From: Cavia porcellus
Lineage: Eukaryota > Chordata > Mammalia > Rodentia > Caviidae
Reading direction: 5' to 3'
Assembly: GCF_034190915.1 (NCBI RefSeq)
Contig: NW_026947484.1
Location: forward strand, 209,014,657-209,078,656
DNA: 64,000 nucleotides
Numbering within the stretch: position 1 is the stretch's first letter; each line of letters starts with the position of its first letter. The notes beneath the pieces were generated by a model. That model worked only from the letters and a program-made list of their open reading frames with translations, was not told the DNA's origin and searched no databases. The position numbers and the translations under genes are program-made. Positions 50,970-61,157 of the stretch are shown here, one piece after another.

Positions 50970-51907
50970 TTTTCCTTAATAGGTGATATGTCTTTTCTGT
51001 CTAATAGCTTTTAGTATTTTACTCTCATGTTGGATTCCTGGGATGGTGATTATTATATGTCTTAGTGTAGTTTCATTTTGATTATGGCTATTTGGAGTTC
51101 TATATGCTTCACTAATCCATATGTCAGTTTTCCTTCTCATGTTTGGGAAATTCTCAGCTATTACTTCTGTAAATAGCCTCTTGATATCATTTATATTGTC
51201 CCCTTCTTTTTCAATTATCCCTATCAGTCTTATATTATTTTTGTTTGAATCATCTTGCAGTTGTTGAATTGTTATTTCCTGATTCCTTGTTATTTTCAAA
51301 AGATCTTTCCTTTCCTCTTTACTAGGTGCAATTCTGTCTTTGAGGTCTGAAATTCTATCTTGATATCATTTATGTTGTCCCCTTCTTTTTCAATGATCCC
51401 TATCAGTCTTATATTATTTTTGTTTGAATCATCTTGCAGTTGTTGAATTGTTATTTCCTGATTCCTTGTTATTTTCAAAAGATCTTTCCTTTCCTCTTTA
51501 CTAGGTGCAATTCTGTCTTTGAGGTCTGAAATTCTATCTTCACTTTCATTGAGGTGGTTTTGACAACTTTCAATTTTTGATTTCCTGTATATCTCTTTCA
51601 ATCTGCTTCATGTATTCTGTTTGTTCCTTATATTATTCATCCAGGGATTCTATCTTTTTTGTTCTGTTCCTCTAATTTTTTATCTGTGTCTTCTTTAGAT
51701 GTGTTCAGCATCTCTTGCATTACTTTTATCATTTCTTCTTTTACCTGGGAGATTATTTCTAGTTTGAATTCCTTTAAAGCTTCCTGGAGTTGCTTCTTTA
51801 TTTCAGTTGCTATTATTTCAGTTATTTCAGGTGCATGGAATATATTTTCTTCTATGTACATGGCTCCTAGGCTTTCTTGGGATGGGCAGGAGTTTTGAGA
51901 TTGCAAG
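50970..51907 (-). pseudogene. L1 ORF1 remnant (RNA-binding protein), frameshifted
   Basis: Minus-strand fragments in two frames resemble the L1 ORF1 protein, the trimeric RNA chaperone of the retrotransposon RNP. The first part is a Glu/Lys-rich coiled coil (51,640-51,900). The next shows NHLNESEDRISDLKDR and then ITRNQEITIQQLQDD, typical of the coiled-coil to RRM transition. The part at 50,976-51,170 resembles the RRM (RHIIITIPGI, ILKAIRQKRHITY). A stop follows and the expected C-terminal domain is degraded. The frame is broken by the 179-bp duplication and by other lesions. Confidence 0.8.
51181..51538 (-). repeat. 179-bp tandem duplication inside L1 ORF1
   Basis: Bases 51,181-51,359 and 51,360-51,538 are direct tandem copies that differ at about two positions (A/G in TTTATRTTG, T/G in CAATKATCC). 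Since 179 is not a multiple of three, the duplication shifts the ORF1 frame. Both copies encode the same QEITIQQLQDD segment. Confidence 0.92.
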
Positions 51908-51924
51908 CCCATTTTCCATTTCTT
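51908..51924. repeat. L1 target-site duplication, copy at the L1 5' end
   Basis: It pairs with 46,324-46,340 with one mismatch. An ATG read on the minus strand at 51,912 falls inside this duplication, so that Met is host sequence and not the true L1 ORF1 start. Confidence 0.8.
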
Positions 51925-54790
51925 AACCCTGTTTTCAGTGTAGATTCCCCATGTTACCCTTCATAAGCATCATTAGCTGTGAGTTTGCATATGAAAAACT
52001 ACTACACAACTTGTAGGTCTTTCACCTAGATCTCAAAAAAAGCACAATTGTTAGAGGTGAAAATTTCCACAAGTACAGATCATAATTAGGTCAATGGTTA
52101 GGCAAGCTTCTGGCTCAGACACAGACATCAATACAAGGGCATAAAATTCTATAGTCTATATGGAAGCAAAAACAAGTCTCAGCACTTTTTCCTTTATCGC
52201 CCACAAAATGTCTTGCAAGAAAATTTTTCCTAAAACAAATATGAGTATTTCAGTAGCACCATCCAGTTTACCATCTTCTGGTATTAGGAAAGTTAGGGTA
52301 AAGATTAATACCTACTTCATATGATTTTGTAATGTGTTACTACATGGAAAACTCTCTTAGAAGTGTCAGTTACAAATAAATGTTAGTCCTTACTACCAGT
52401 ATAGTTTTGGTGGCGGTCCTTATGATAAAGGGTGAGAAACCTCAGAGATGGACATAGCCTATACCAGCAAAAGCGAAATATGTCAGTAAAATATTTTGGC
52501 TAATCCACGTTCTTGAATATTAATGATTTCAACAAAGAGAACCTGTTCTTAACTTCCATTACACCAATTGACAAGATATTACTCCTCCTATTCCAGCATG
52601 TATTCTAACTAATGAGCAAAGCTATGTCACAATTGAGATGCTAATGTCCTGAGACTTCTGGAAGTACCCTCTGACTCCTGTAGCTCTGGCTGACATGCCC
52701 TAAGCACAAAGTCCTAATGAAGTGCTGGGTGTGGCGGCATCCCTCTGTATTCCTAGCTCCTGGATAGGAGGATCCCTGAGCCCTGTTGTTCATGGCCACT
52801 CTTGATAGCATAGAGAGACTCTGCCTCTTACAATAAAAATTATTGGCAGTTGCTGTTATGATGTACTCTTATGAGGTATTGCATAATACTACCACAGTTA
52901 CATCATACTGTCTGTGATGCAGTATGTAATAAATTACAGGTAGTCAAATACCATATCTTGTCTCCCAAATTGTCATCCAAAAGCAGTTTGTCACATGCTA
53001 CCTCAGTTTTCCTTTAATAATGTAATTCCAAACTCAGACACTGATCAGCTGAAGAGACATAATTAAAGAGTAAGCACCAACTTCATCTGTTTCATCCAGA
53101 TTAAACATGCATTTGTCCATAAGAATTTTCCCCCACTATTGGACAGAGAATTCCTCCTGTTTCACAAAATTGCTGCCATTTATAACAAATATTACAGTGG
53201 AACTGGCAGCACAGCGTCCACCCTTGAACCCTCTAAGTTTCTCAGACTTGCTCTGAACATCTGCCCAAAGGGCTGCAGCTACAATTTCTTCTTCCGAGGC
53301 AGCCATAAATATTTCTTCTTTAGCTCTTGAGACCCCTGAAAAACTAAGATTTCTAGCCTATTCTTTTTTTAGCCCTACTTTTACCTCCCAAGGTTCTTGG
53401 TATTATGAGGAAGCAGGGGGCCTCTTCTTCAGACCATGCTCTTGGGCAAGTTCATCAGACTTCCTTCCAGCCCTGTAGGCAGTCCAAATAGCCTAACCCA
53501 CCCTTTCCTACTAATCAAGAGAATAATAAATACAGTTGATCCTCTTTATTCACAGATATACATTCATCTCACTTTACTGAAGTTTATTTGTAGCCCCTGG
53601 TTAATACCAAAGGAACTTTGGTAACTATTTGCAGACATGCAGAGGACGGTGAAAAAACTCAGTTCTGGACACGGATTCTCGGCTAAGATTGAACGCGGGA
53701 GTATTGTGCCTTCTTGTCTCAGCTTCAGGCTGTGAACATGCACCCTGTTTCAGTTTATTTAGTGACAGCTTTTTTTTTTTTTCTGTTTTTTGTTGATTCT
53801 GCTGTGTAGAGCAGTACTGAAGCCTAAAGTTAAAGTGCTTTCTAAAAGATGCAAATGAAAGAAGGCATGATGTGTCTTAAAACATACTTGTTGGATCGGA
53901 TTCTTTCAGATATGTAATGAATACTGCTGGTCATGACTTCAGGGCTAATGAACTGAAAATATATATTAAGTAAGGCATCTTTAAATAGAGCTTCATAAAA
54001 TAAAGTTATGCATTAATCAGTTGATCCAAATTTTATGACCAGAGATTGCCAGGAACATAAACCTGCATTTCTTTCTTAGAGCACTGTTTCAGTATTTGTT
54101 AATTCAGTGTTCATGGCGACTTTAAAGGCCATAGCTACTGAGAAAAACGATAGTTGATTGTATGTGCTAAGAAACTTATATTTTGTATATGCTGAGCACT
54201 AGAGGGAGTGCAGATAAAGTTTTGACTCTTATCCTTTTCAGGAATCTACCATCTACTGCAAAAGGGAAGGGCAGATTAATACCAGATATGAGAGTATTGG
54301 AGAACAATGCCGACCTTTATATTTCTTACAGATGGAAGAGCATTGAATGCATTCTCCAGGCTAATCAACTCAAGTGTGCTATTCCTATATAAAAGATGGG
54401 GCATCATGACTTAATGTGGGAGCATTTGATGTTTTTAATGTAACATTAAATATTGCAGTATATCCTTTCTGCCCTGTGGTGTTGTCAGGAAAGATAGGAA
54501 CATGGCTATTTCACACAGGAAGTCACAGAGCCTAAGGGAGAGGCTAAGTGATAAATGTGACTTAAGCAATAAGTGGGGTTCCAAGAATCCATCCCCCACT
54601 CCTTACTCCTATTCCAGGAATCTCTCCACACTGACTCTCTGGAATGTCAAATTGGGAATACAGATCTGCAGTTTTAAAAGCATACTCTGCAAATGATTTT
54701 CCTTTTCCCTTTGATGCTCCATTTGATATTTTAAACATAAATACAGTTCTCAATGATAGGGTGCAATACATGTGCTACAAAAGTAACAAA
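51925..54790. other. Intronic sequence with one old B1
   Basis: No coding or RNA gene signal; frames are 60-69 codons. Confidence 0.6.
52724..52840 (+). mobile_element. B1 SINE, diverged
   Basis: Forward B1 traces: GCTGGGTGTGGCGGCATCCC, TGTATTCCTAGCTCCTGGAT, GGAGGATCCCTGAG and AGAGAGACTCTGCCTCTTAC. Confidence 0.75.
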
Positions 54791-54794
54791 AAGT

Positions 54795-54876
54795 GAGGCG
54801 GAGGATTTAGCTCAGTGGTGTAAGCCTCTGCTTGGCAAGTGTGAGGTCATGAGATCCATCCTGGTACCAAAGGGGA
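54795..54876 (+). mobile_element. ID-like SINE, diverged copy
   Basis: It shows GAGGATTTAGCTCAGTGGTG, GCTTGGCAAGTGTGAGGTCA and ATCCTGGTACC. Flanks AAAAGTAACAAAA (about 54,779) and AAAAGTCACAAAA (about 54,878) fit a target-site duplication with one mismatch. It is further from the consensus than the others and so likely older. Confidence 0.88.
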
Positions 54877-55298
54877 AAAAAGTCACAAAATGAACAGAAA
54901 AAAAATCTTGGGATTCAAGCAGAAATACCACATACTAGGAGATGCCAAATTGGGGTTCTGTGCCCGTGAGCTGTTGTGGGACTTTGAGACCTGGCTTGGT
55001 TAGGTATTAATGAAATACTGGAGAGTTATATCTGTAATAAAATCAAAAGAGCTTTTGACAGGAGTGTGGCCTGTTGGATTGTTACAAGTTGGATTCTGAA
55101 ACCGCTGGTACTAACTTAGTGGCTATCTTTGAAAGGAAGAGTGAACAATCTACAACTCCCAATGGTCAGTCGAGTGAGTGGCTGGCTTGATCAAATCTTT
55201 CCACAACAACTTTTTTTTTTCAATCTCAAACTGTTGCACTTTTTGAAAAACCCACTACACACATTGTGAGACACTTAAGTTATGTATGTGTTCAGAGT

Positions 55299-55345
55299 TT
55301 TTTTTTTTTTTTTTTTTTTTCCTTCCTCTCTCTCTTTCTCTAAAA
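55299..55345 (-). repeat. T homopolymer grading into a pyrimidine tract
   Basis: About 22 T and then CCTTCCTCTCTCTCTTTCTC. Confidence 0.85.
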
Positions 55346-56127
55346 GTAAAGACAAAAAATATCTAGCCACTGGACATGCTATCATTTTCATCTTTTAGGA
55401 ACCCAAGAATGTTGCAGTCTGAATGTGACCCGCCCTTCACTTGTTCTGCTAGATCTCTACATTCAGTGTGTGCTGGCTTTGCTGATCTTTTGCTCAGCAC
55501 ACTTTAACTTTCGGCTTGGGATGCAGTGTTTCAGGGACCAAATGTACATGTCCTCTTTTCCCTGGGTGCACTACACTTAACAACTGTGGTTCTTGTATGC
55601 TATTTTCCTTACAGAAAGAATGAGAGGCAGAACTCCACCCTCATAAAAGATCATGGCTGGATCACGGGAGATCTTATCTATCTCAAACTTATTGAGTGAA
55701 ATACCAGCAGTTATATCCATACCTTTCTCGGGCCTGTCTCCTTGCCCTCTTTCCATTCTCCCTCTTCCCTCCTCTTCCCTGGTTTCCAGCTTCTCTACTT
55801 TTTCCTCCTTGTGAGTTTTGGTTCCCCCAAAGTTCCATTGCCTTATCTGAGATGGGATGTTGTACTTTGTTTGGTAAGCATAGTACAGGTAATTAACACA
55901 TAATCAGAACAGACGCTTGAGGAAATGACACCAAGCCATATGTAAGTACTTCAGATCAGGATACCTGGTACAATAAGTTTGGTCCTATAAGAAAGAGCTC
56001 TCTAGACACTGGTTACAGCTGAACTATAAGGGTAGTGAAAGGGTGCCATTTGCCATTGTAATTCAGACGAAGGGATCCTCAGGCTGAGGGGTGCGAGTTG
56101 CCTTTCGGTGCTCCCCGCTTCGCACTA

Positions 56128-56133
56128 CACGTG
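56128..56133. promoter_or_regulatory. CACGTG E-box upstream of the CpG island
   Basis: A palindromic CACGTG lies about 930 bases upstream of the beta start codon. It matches the bHLH (USF/MYC/TFE type) core. A six-base match is weak evidence of use. Confidence 0.3.
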
Positions 56134-56272
56134 TGCCTTTGATGTAGAGAAGATGCGAGGGAGAGGCGACGCGGGCGGTTTTCTTGGGAAGTCGGAGCAG
56201 CCTCCCTCGTTACATAGGCTCGTCCTCTGCATTGCATGCGAGCTCCGGTGATTTGCTGTTTGGAGACTGCAG

Positions 56273-56280
56273 ATTTGCAT
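56273..56280 (+). promoter_or_regulatory. Perfect POU octamer ATTTGCAT at the CpG-island edge
   Basis: ATTTGCAT is the exact octamer recognised by POU factors, several of which act in neurons. It sits about 790 bases upstream of the beta start codon, just before the T-rich stretch that leads into the CpG island. Function is inferred only. Confidence 0.35.
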
Positions 56281-56499
56281 ACAGCCCCTTGCCTTGCCAG
56301 CGTGTGTGGTTTTTCTTTTTCTTTATTCTTTCTTCCGTTTCCCCCTTCTTTTTTTAAATTTTTTTCCTCCCCCACTTCTTGGTCTGAGTCTTCTCTTCCC
56401 GGCCCTCCTCCCCGGCGGTGCCCGCTCCCCTTCTGAGGGCGCGCTCCCCCTGGGCGCCCCGGCCGGGCGTCCGTGCGGGCGGAGGTCCCCGAGCCGGCG

Positions 56500-56969
56500 A
56501 TGCGCGGGGCCGTGCGCGCTGCCCGGGGGAGGCTGGCGCGAGCGGGCGAGCCGGCCGGGGCGCGATGGAGCGCGGGGGCGCCGCGGGGCCGGGGGCTCTG
56601 CTGCGGCCGTGAGCGGAGGCTGGGCCGGCCGGGCGGCCTCGCCAGTGCCCACCCGCAATGCTGAGCGGATTCACCTAGCGGCTTTGCACTGGATGGCTGG
56701 CATGTAGGAGCGCGGACCCTCCGGGAGGAGCTTCGCACGTTTCCAGACCCCCGCCCCAGCACGCGCGCTCGCCCGCCGAAACTCTTGGGGAGCATCTCGG
56801 GAGCAACTGGAGCCCTGGACGCCCGGCCACAGCCGCCCTCTGCGCGCCCCAGCCAGCTGCTCTCGCTTCGGCGATGTTTCGGATTGTTTGGGGCGCCCGG
56901 CGAGGCAGAACCCAGGACCCCGAGAAGACTGCACGGAGGAGGGAGAGGATGGGCGCCTTGGCGCGGTGA
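56500..56969 (+). promoter_or_regulatory. Cluster of upstream ORFs in the neurexin-1-beta leader
   Basis: Five ATG-initiated upstream frames close before the main ATG at 57,061. They are 56,500-56,664 (54 codons), 56,565-56,612 (15 codons), 56,658-56,678 (6 codons), 56,693-56,707 (4 codons) and 56,874-56,969 (31 codons). The last contains a second in-frame ATG at 56,949 and stops 91 bases before the main start. If the leader includes them they should lower translation of the main frame. How many are transcribed depends on the unmapped start site. Confidence 0.6.
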
Positions 56970-57060
56970 GGCTCCTGCCCCACAGCCCAGACCTCGCGCC
57001 CTCGCCTCTCCCCGCGCCCAAACTTTGCCTCCCGCGGCGCGCGCCCCCCAGGCCCCGAGG

Positions 57061-57277
57061 ATGCTTCGGGGCGCGCCCGGGGGCGGCGGCAGCGGCGCGG
57101 GGGGGCGCCTGGCCCTGCTCTGGACCTTGCCTCTAGCCCTCAGCAGCCTCCTGGGAGTGGCGTGGGGGGCGTCCAGTTTGGGGGCGCACCACATCCACCA
57201 TTTCCACGGCAGCAGCAAGCATCATTCAGTGCCTATCGCGATCTACAGGTCACCGGCATCCCTGCGAGGCGGACACG
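57061..57277 (+). CDS. NRXN1: Neurexin-1-beta, first coding exon (5' part of CDS only)
   Basis: This is the beta-specific first exon of neurexin-1, a presynaptic single-pass adhesion protein that binds neuroligins, LRRTMs and cerebellins through its LNS6 domain. The exon gives 72 codons plus one base. Residues 1-16 are Gly-rich, about 17-36 form the hydrophobic signal-peptide core ([21 protein letters not shown]), and cleavage is expected before ASSLGAHH. The His-rich beta segment follows ([14 protein letters not shown], then [12 protein letters not shown]) and matches the mammalian NRXN1-beta sequence I remember. The reading frame ends in phase 1 at GTGGGT, which fits joining to a downstream exon that completes an Ala codon and continues into LNS6; that exon is outside the window. 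ATG 57,061 is the only in-frame ATG; it has A at -3. The N-terminus differs from human MYQRMLRCGAELGSP: the first Met codon is absent and the leader is shorter. The identification is near certain; the exact start is likely. Confidence 0.96.
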
Positions 57278-57283
57278 GTGGGT
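57278..57283 (+). other. NRXN1: Splice donor of the neurexin-1-beta first exon
   Basis: GTGGGT directly follows the last coding base (57,277). Reading on past it gives [10 protein letters not shown], which departs from the neurexin sequence exactly here, so this is where the exon must end. It leaves one base of a split Ala codon (phase 1). Confidence 0.9.
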
Positions 57284-60200
57284 CTGCGGTGCAAGTTCTG
57301 ACGGGTCTCCCCTTGTTCCCCGAACCCCTCACTCGCCCGGGTCCGGAATAAAGGGAGCTGGGGAAAGGGGTGGCTTGGGGCGTGCTTAGTGCAGCCACTG
57401 ATCTCTTTGAAGACAATGGAGGGGCCAGGAGACGGCGTCGCGGGTGTGGGTGGCAAGGGGCGGAGGGGCGTTCCTGGTCGAGGTGCTGAAAGATGTGGGC
57501 GCCTGCACAGGACCAGCCTGGCCCCGCGGGAAGGAGCATCAGTCGGTGTAAGGTTGCCAGTGGCCGAGGGAGACCTGAGCGCTGGCCAAAGGAGGGCTCT
57601 GCGGAACCTTTGTCTGTGCTGAGCGCTGCCCATCTCCTGCCCGTCCCCCTGGCTTGGGGAGGGACAAACTGCAGCCAGAACGCCCCACAGGCAGTGGCCG
57701 GGAAGCGCCCCAGGACTCACTCAGCGGGAGCCAGACCCTTCCTGCCCTGCAGTTCCCTCCACCGGAGAAGTGGGCAGCACAGCCCCGGCCCCTCCCAAGG
57801 CTGACCAGCCCTAGCAGGTGCAGAGGGACTTCCACACCCGACCCCCATTGCCCCACTCAGTACATAGAGATGTTTTTTTTCTTCTTGGTGACTGGAGTGT
57901 TTCCTAAATGGGACACTGGCGTGGACACACAACCTGCTTCCTCAAGGACCTTATCTGCAGGCTGTGGGAACTTGAAAGGAGGCCCTGCTGCTTCCTCCTC
58001 AGTGTTCAGTGCTTCCCAAAGAGGGCATGAGTTCTTGCTGGGTAGACTAAGTCAGGAGGTCTGCTGGGAGGAGAAGTTAAAGCCCAGGAAAGCCTTCCCC
58101 ACCATCCCGAGTTCCGAGTTCTGGTGGAGAGCAGAGTGTAGAGAAACAGTGTTCTTTCTCCACATTGTCTCATGTTCAGATGTTTGCTTATTTCAAAACG
58201 TATCAAACTTTTCAGGTGCGAGTCTTTCTGTATCTCCAGTCCTTTCTCCCCATTGTATGAAATCGATTCATTTACACGGCAGAGTGAACGGTGTGTGCAC
58301 TTTCTTATAACCCTTTTCCACCTTTTCTTTCCTGGGCCTGTTAACCTTTAAAACAGTTCAGTTCTGGATCTTCACCTCCCTCCCCTGTATTTTATTCTCC
58401 CCTAGCCACACTAGGATGACTTTCTCTCCAGGGTTTCAGCATGGCCCCTTCTCCAGAGTTACCATGGCGGCCCTTTCCGAGCCAGGATAAGGCTTCTTTC
58501 CTGAGAACACTTCTGGTTGGACAGAAAGCCATAGCATAATCTAGGTGACAGGACCTAGTTACTTGGCAAGCCCTCTCTGGGAGTGCAGTTGTGAAATCCA
58601 TCCCTGTGGGTCCTGGGGATTGGTTCTTTGGCTTCTTCTTTTCATTTTCACCCAGAGATTGTCTAGGAGGAGCTGATAGGGAGACAGCACTGATGCCCCC
58701 CATGGGGACTTCCTTCTAGCTACTAGCGGCAGAGGGCAGACCCGGCTAAAGCAGCAAGAGTAATGCTGTTCTTACCACTAGGTCACATAGTGCTCTTGGA
58801 GCTTGTTGCGCCCTTTGCCTGGGTACAGATCTCAGGCACTGCCCTGTTTTTATGCAGAACATGTGTCCCCATCTGGAGGCCGGCCAGGTCTCTGGAGGGA
58901 CAGCCTGAGCAGGGGTGGGTGGGTGCATTGAGCCAGTTGGTGGTATGCTTGCGGGTGGGGCACCTAATGGAACCAGTGGGAAGCACTTAGCTAATAATGG
59001 CATCTGCATCTTAACTTCCTCCTTCCTGTGGCTCTGCCCCTTTGCAAAGCCCAGGACAGCTGAATGGGGAAAGTGCCTGGGGGTACGGGGCAAGCACTCC
59101 CAGAGCCCTGCAGCGCAGGTTGGCACTCCTTTCTCTTTGCCGCTGCAGCTTCTACCCCAGGCAGGCGCCGTCTGCTGGTCTCCGAAAACATTTCTTTCCC
59201 TCCAGAATACAGTGATTGTCTGCTTGTGAATGAATAGTCAGGTGCATCTGTCATTGAAAAAAAGAAAAGTATAAGAGGACAGTGGAGGAAATAGAGTGTG
59301 GGTAGGGACTGGTATTATCCTTTTGGATCAGAGAACTTTCTTGCCCTCCAAGGGGCTGTTGTATGGCTCTATTTGTAAAAGTCTTCTCAGCCTCTTCACA
59401 CTCTTTTGGAAGACATTGCCACACTTCCTGATTTTTTTTTTTTTTTTAATCAGAGGAATAACTCTACCTGTCAGGAGCCAGTCTTGATCAGATAAAAGCC
59501 AGGTGTGAATTTTTATGCTTTATTCTTTCCCTCACTTGAAAAGAGAGAATTAACTTTGGAGAAAATAATCTGGGAATATTCAAATGTAAAATAAAGCCCA
59601 AAAGTAGGGGATGATGACATGGGAGTGGTGTATGGGGTCAGAGCACAGGGCTGGCAGGGTAAAAGCTTCAAAGAAACCCAATAGAAAAAAAAAGAAATGA
59701 TAAGGAATTTGTTGGCTCAAGATGCTCCCTGCATATTTAGCAAGTTTTGGGGACAAAGAGCTCACAAAGAAAGAATGTCTGAGCCTAATAGTTAAGGGTG
59801 GAAGGAAACCACAGTGTGACAAATTCCCAGCAGAAAATCAAGACATGTGAAAATGAGATTTAGTTCAGAATTTGAGATTATTGCCAATATGTGTGTGTAC
59901 ATGAAAAACAGACATGCCTGTTTGATTGTGTAAGAATTTCTGAGACTCCTAAGACTTTTTTTTTTCTTTATACAGAATACATGTATGAGCTGGAATGTGT
60001 GAAAAATCCCATGTGTTGTATATCAGGGAATACAGCTGAGTCTCATGTGTTTTAAAAACTGCAGGGTGGACTATCCAGGCTCATTCTTCTTCATTTTCTC
60101 CTGATGCTATGCTTCATTTGCACTATTATGAGGTGTCACTTACAAGGTTTGCAGGGTGTAGAGAGCTTATGGCAGCCCTAGCGTTTTTTGTGCAAGCTGA

Positions 60201-61078
60201 CCCAGTTGCAGAGATTATGGTGAGCTTTTTCCAAGTACATGGATATGAGGAACAGGCTCTGAGAACACTGTATTTCGCATGTGTTTAAAAACATAAATGA
60301 TGGAACTACCTCCGCAGACAAATTATTTTCCATAGTTAAATAAATTTGGAACTGTGTGATTGTAAATGATAAAAAGGAAGCCTGCTTATAATTAAAGCCA
60401 ACAAGAGTCCAGGTTAGAACCATGTGCTCACCCAGCTCTGCTTTTGTGAGAACTGTGCAGAGCATGGGATGATGTCAGCGCTTGCTGGAGTTCCCATCTC
60501 AGCTCCTGGCCTCCCTAGGTACTTCTGCTTTGCATACTTTAGAAAATCAGCTGAGAGCCTCACAGTAATTTCAGGAAATAATGGAAGAAGAGAGTTACCA
60601 GTGGTCTGAGCACACCAGAGCAATCCTTCTCCTGCCTCAAAATAGGAGCTTGGGAAATAATATTGCTGTGATGAGTTTACACTATTAAGAAGCAAGAGAG
60701 CATTCCCAGAGGGAAACATTAACAGATTTTAAAAGTATGGTTTGTATTTGAAGTAGTTCAATGTTCTTATATAAGAGAAATAATTACATCCTGAATTTAT
60801 AATGATATTCTGTCCAAGGCACGCACTCAGTGTATATACTGACCTTCTAAAAGGAGTGGTGGGTTTTGAAAAAAAGTTTTCCATGTAAGGCTACTAAGGC
60901 ATACGTGGTTAGGCCATAAAATAGAGCCAGATCTCTGATCAGAGTCAGAGATGAATTAGAATCAAAGCTTTGTGACCCATAGCCCAAAGCAATTTCATGA
61001 GCTCAGAGGTTTTTAAACTAAAACTGAGACCACCATGTGGCTTAATGGCTGATCTCTTACAGTACAAAGCATTGTAAG

Positions 61079-61092
61079 GGGGGGGGAGGGGG
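61079..61092 (+). repeat. G-run
   Basis: About 14 bases of G with one A interruption. Confidence 0.8.
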
Positions 61093-61157
61093 AAACAGAT
61101 AAGAGTTTTGCTTCCAGCCTGAATTACAATAATGGGTACTATAAGAAAGGCTAATGG

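Larger units (their letters stand above)
46341..51907 (-). mobile_element. Inverted, 5'-truncated, dead LINE-1 retrotransposon
   Basis: The minus strand carries, in order, ORF1 remnants, endonuclease and reverse-transcriptase remnants of ORF2, and a 3' UTR with a short degenerate A-rich tail. Both ends are fixed by a target-site duplication: CCCATTTCCCATTTCTT at 46,324-46,340 and CCCATTTTCCATTTCTT at 51,908-51,924 (one mismatch in 17). On the minus strand the 5' junction reads TT/AAGAAA, a good L1 endonuclease target. The insert is 5,567 bp, shorter than a full L1, and lacks the 5' UTR. Frameshifts and stops break both ORFs, so it is inactive. Confidence 0.9.
1..56379 (+). other. NRXN1: NRXN1 alpha intron upstream of the beta promoter
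   Basis: By established NRXN1 organisation the beta first exon lies inside a very large intron of the alpha transcript, so this sequence is inferred to be transcribed intron in alpha-expressing cells. Nothing in it resembles LNS or EGF-like neurexin exons, and open frames are short and overlap on both strands. It holds SINEs, one L1 and simple repeats, listed separately. Confidence 0.75.
54895..56379. other. Region leading up to the beta promoter
   Basis: AT-rich to 55,350 with a T homopolymer, then mixed composition. From about 56,080 CpG begins to rise towards the island. The E-box and octamer are listed separately; no exon is recognised. Confidence 0.6.
56380..57560 (+). promoter_or_regulatory. 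NRXN1: CpG island: neurexin-1-beta promoter and 5' leader
   Basis: A dense run of CpG dinucleotides and GC-rich sequence stands out sharply from the AT-rich intron around it and ends shortly after the coding exon. GC-box-like sites occur near 56,477 (GGGCGG) and 56,749 (CCCCGCCCC). No convincing TATA box is placed; the T-rich stretch at 56,341-56,370 lies at the upstream edge. Beta-neurexins are known to be transcribed from an internal promoter just upstream of their own first exon, so this island is the expected place. The transcription start cannot be fixed from sequence, so the boundaries are approximate. Confidence 0.85.

Noticed and set aside
51637..51912. ATG at 51,912 as the L1 ORF1 start
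   Set aside because: The ATG lies in the host target-site duplication, outside the L1; the real ORF1 start was probably lost or lies further in.
56323..57021. Several Arg/Pro/Ala-rich frames on both strands of the CpG island
   Set aside because: Stops are rare in GC-rich DNA; only the neurexin frame has recognisable homology.
57482..57490. GGTGCTGAA, a REST/RE1 half-site
   Set aside because: The partner half-site is absent at the proper spacing, so it is not called as RE1.
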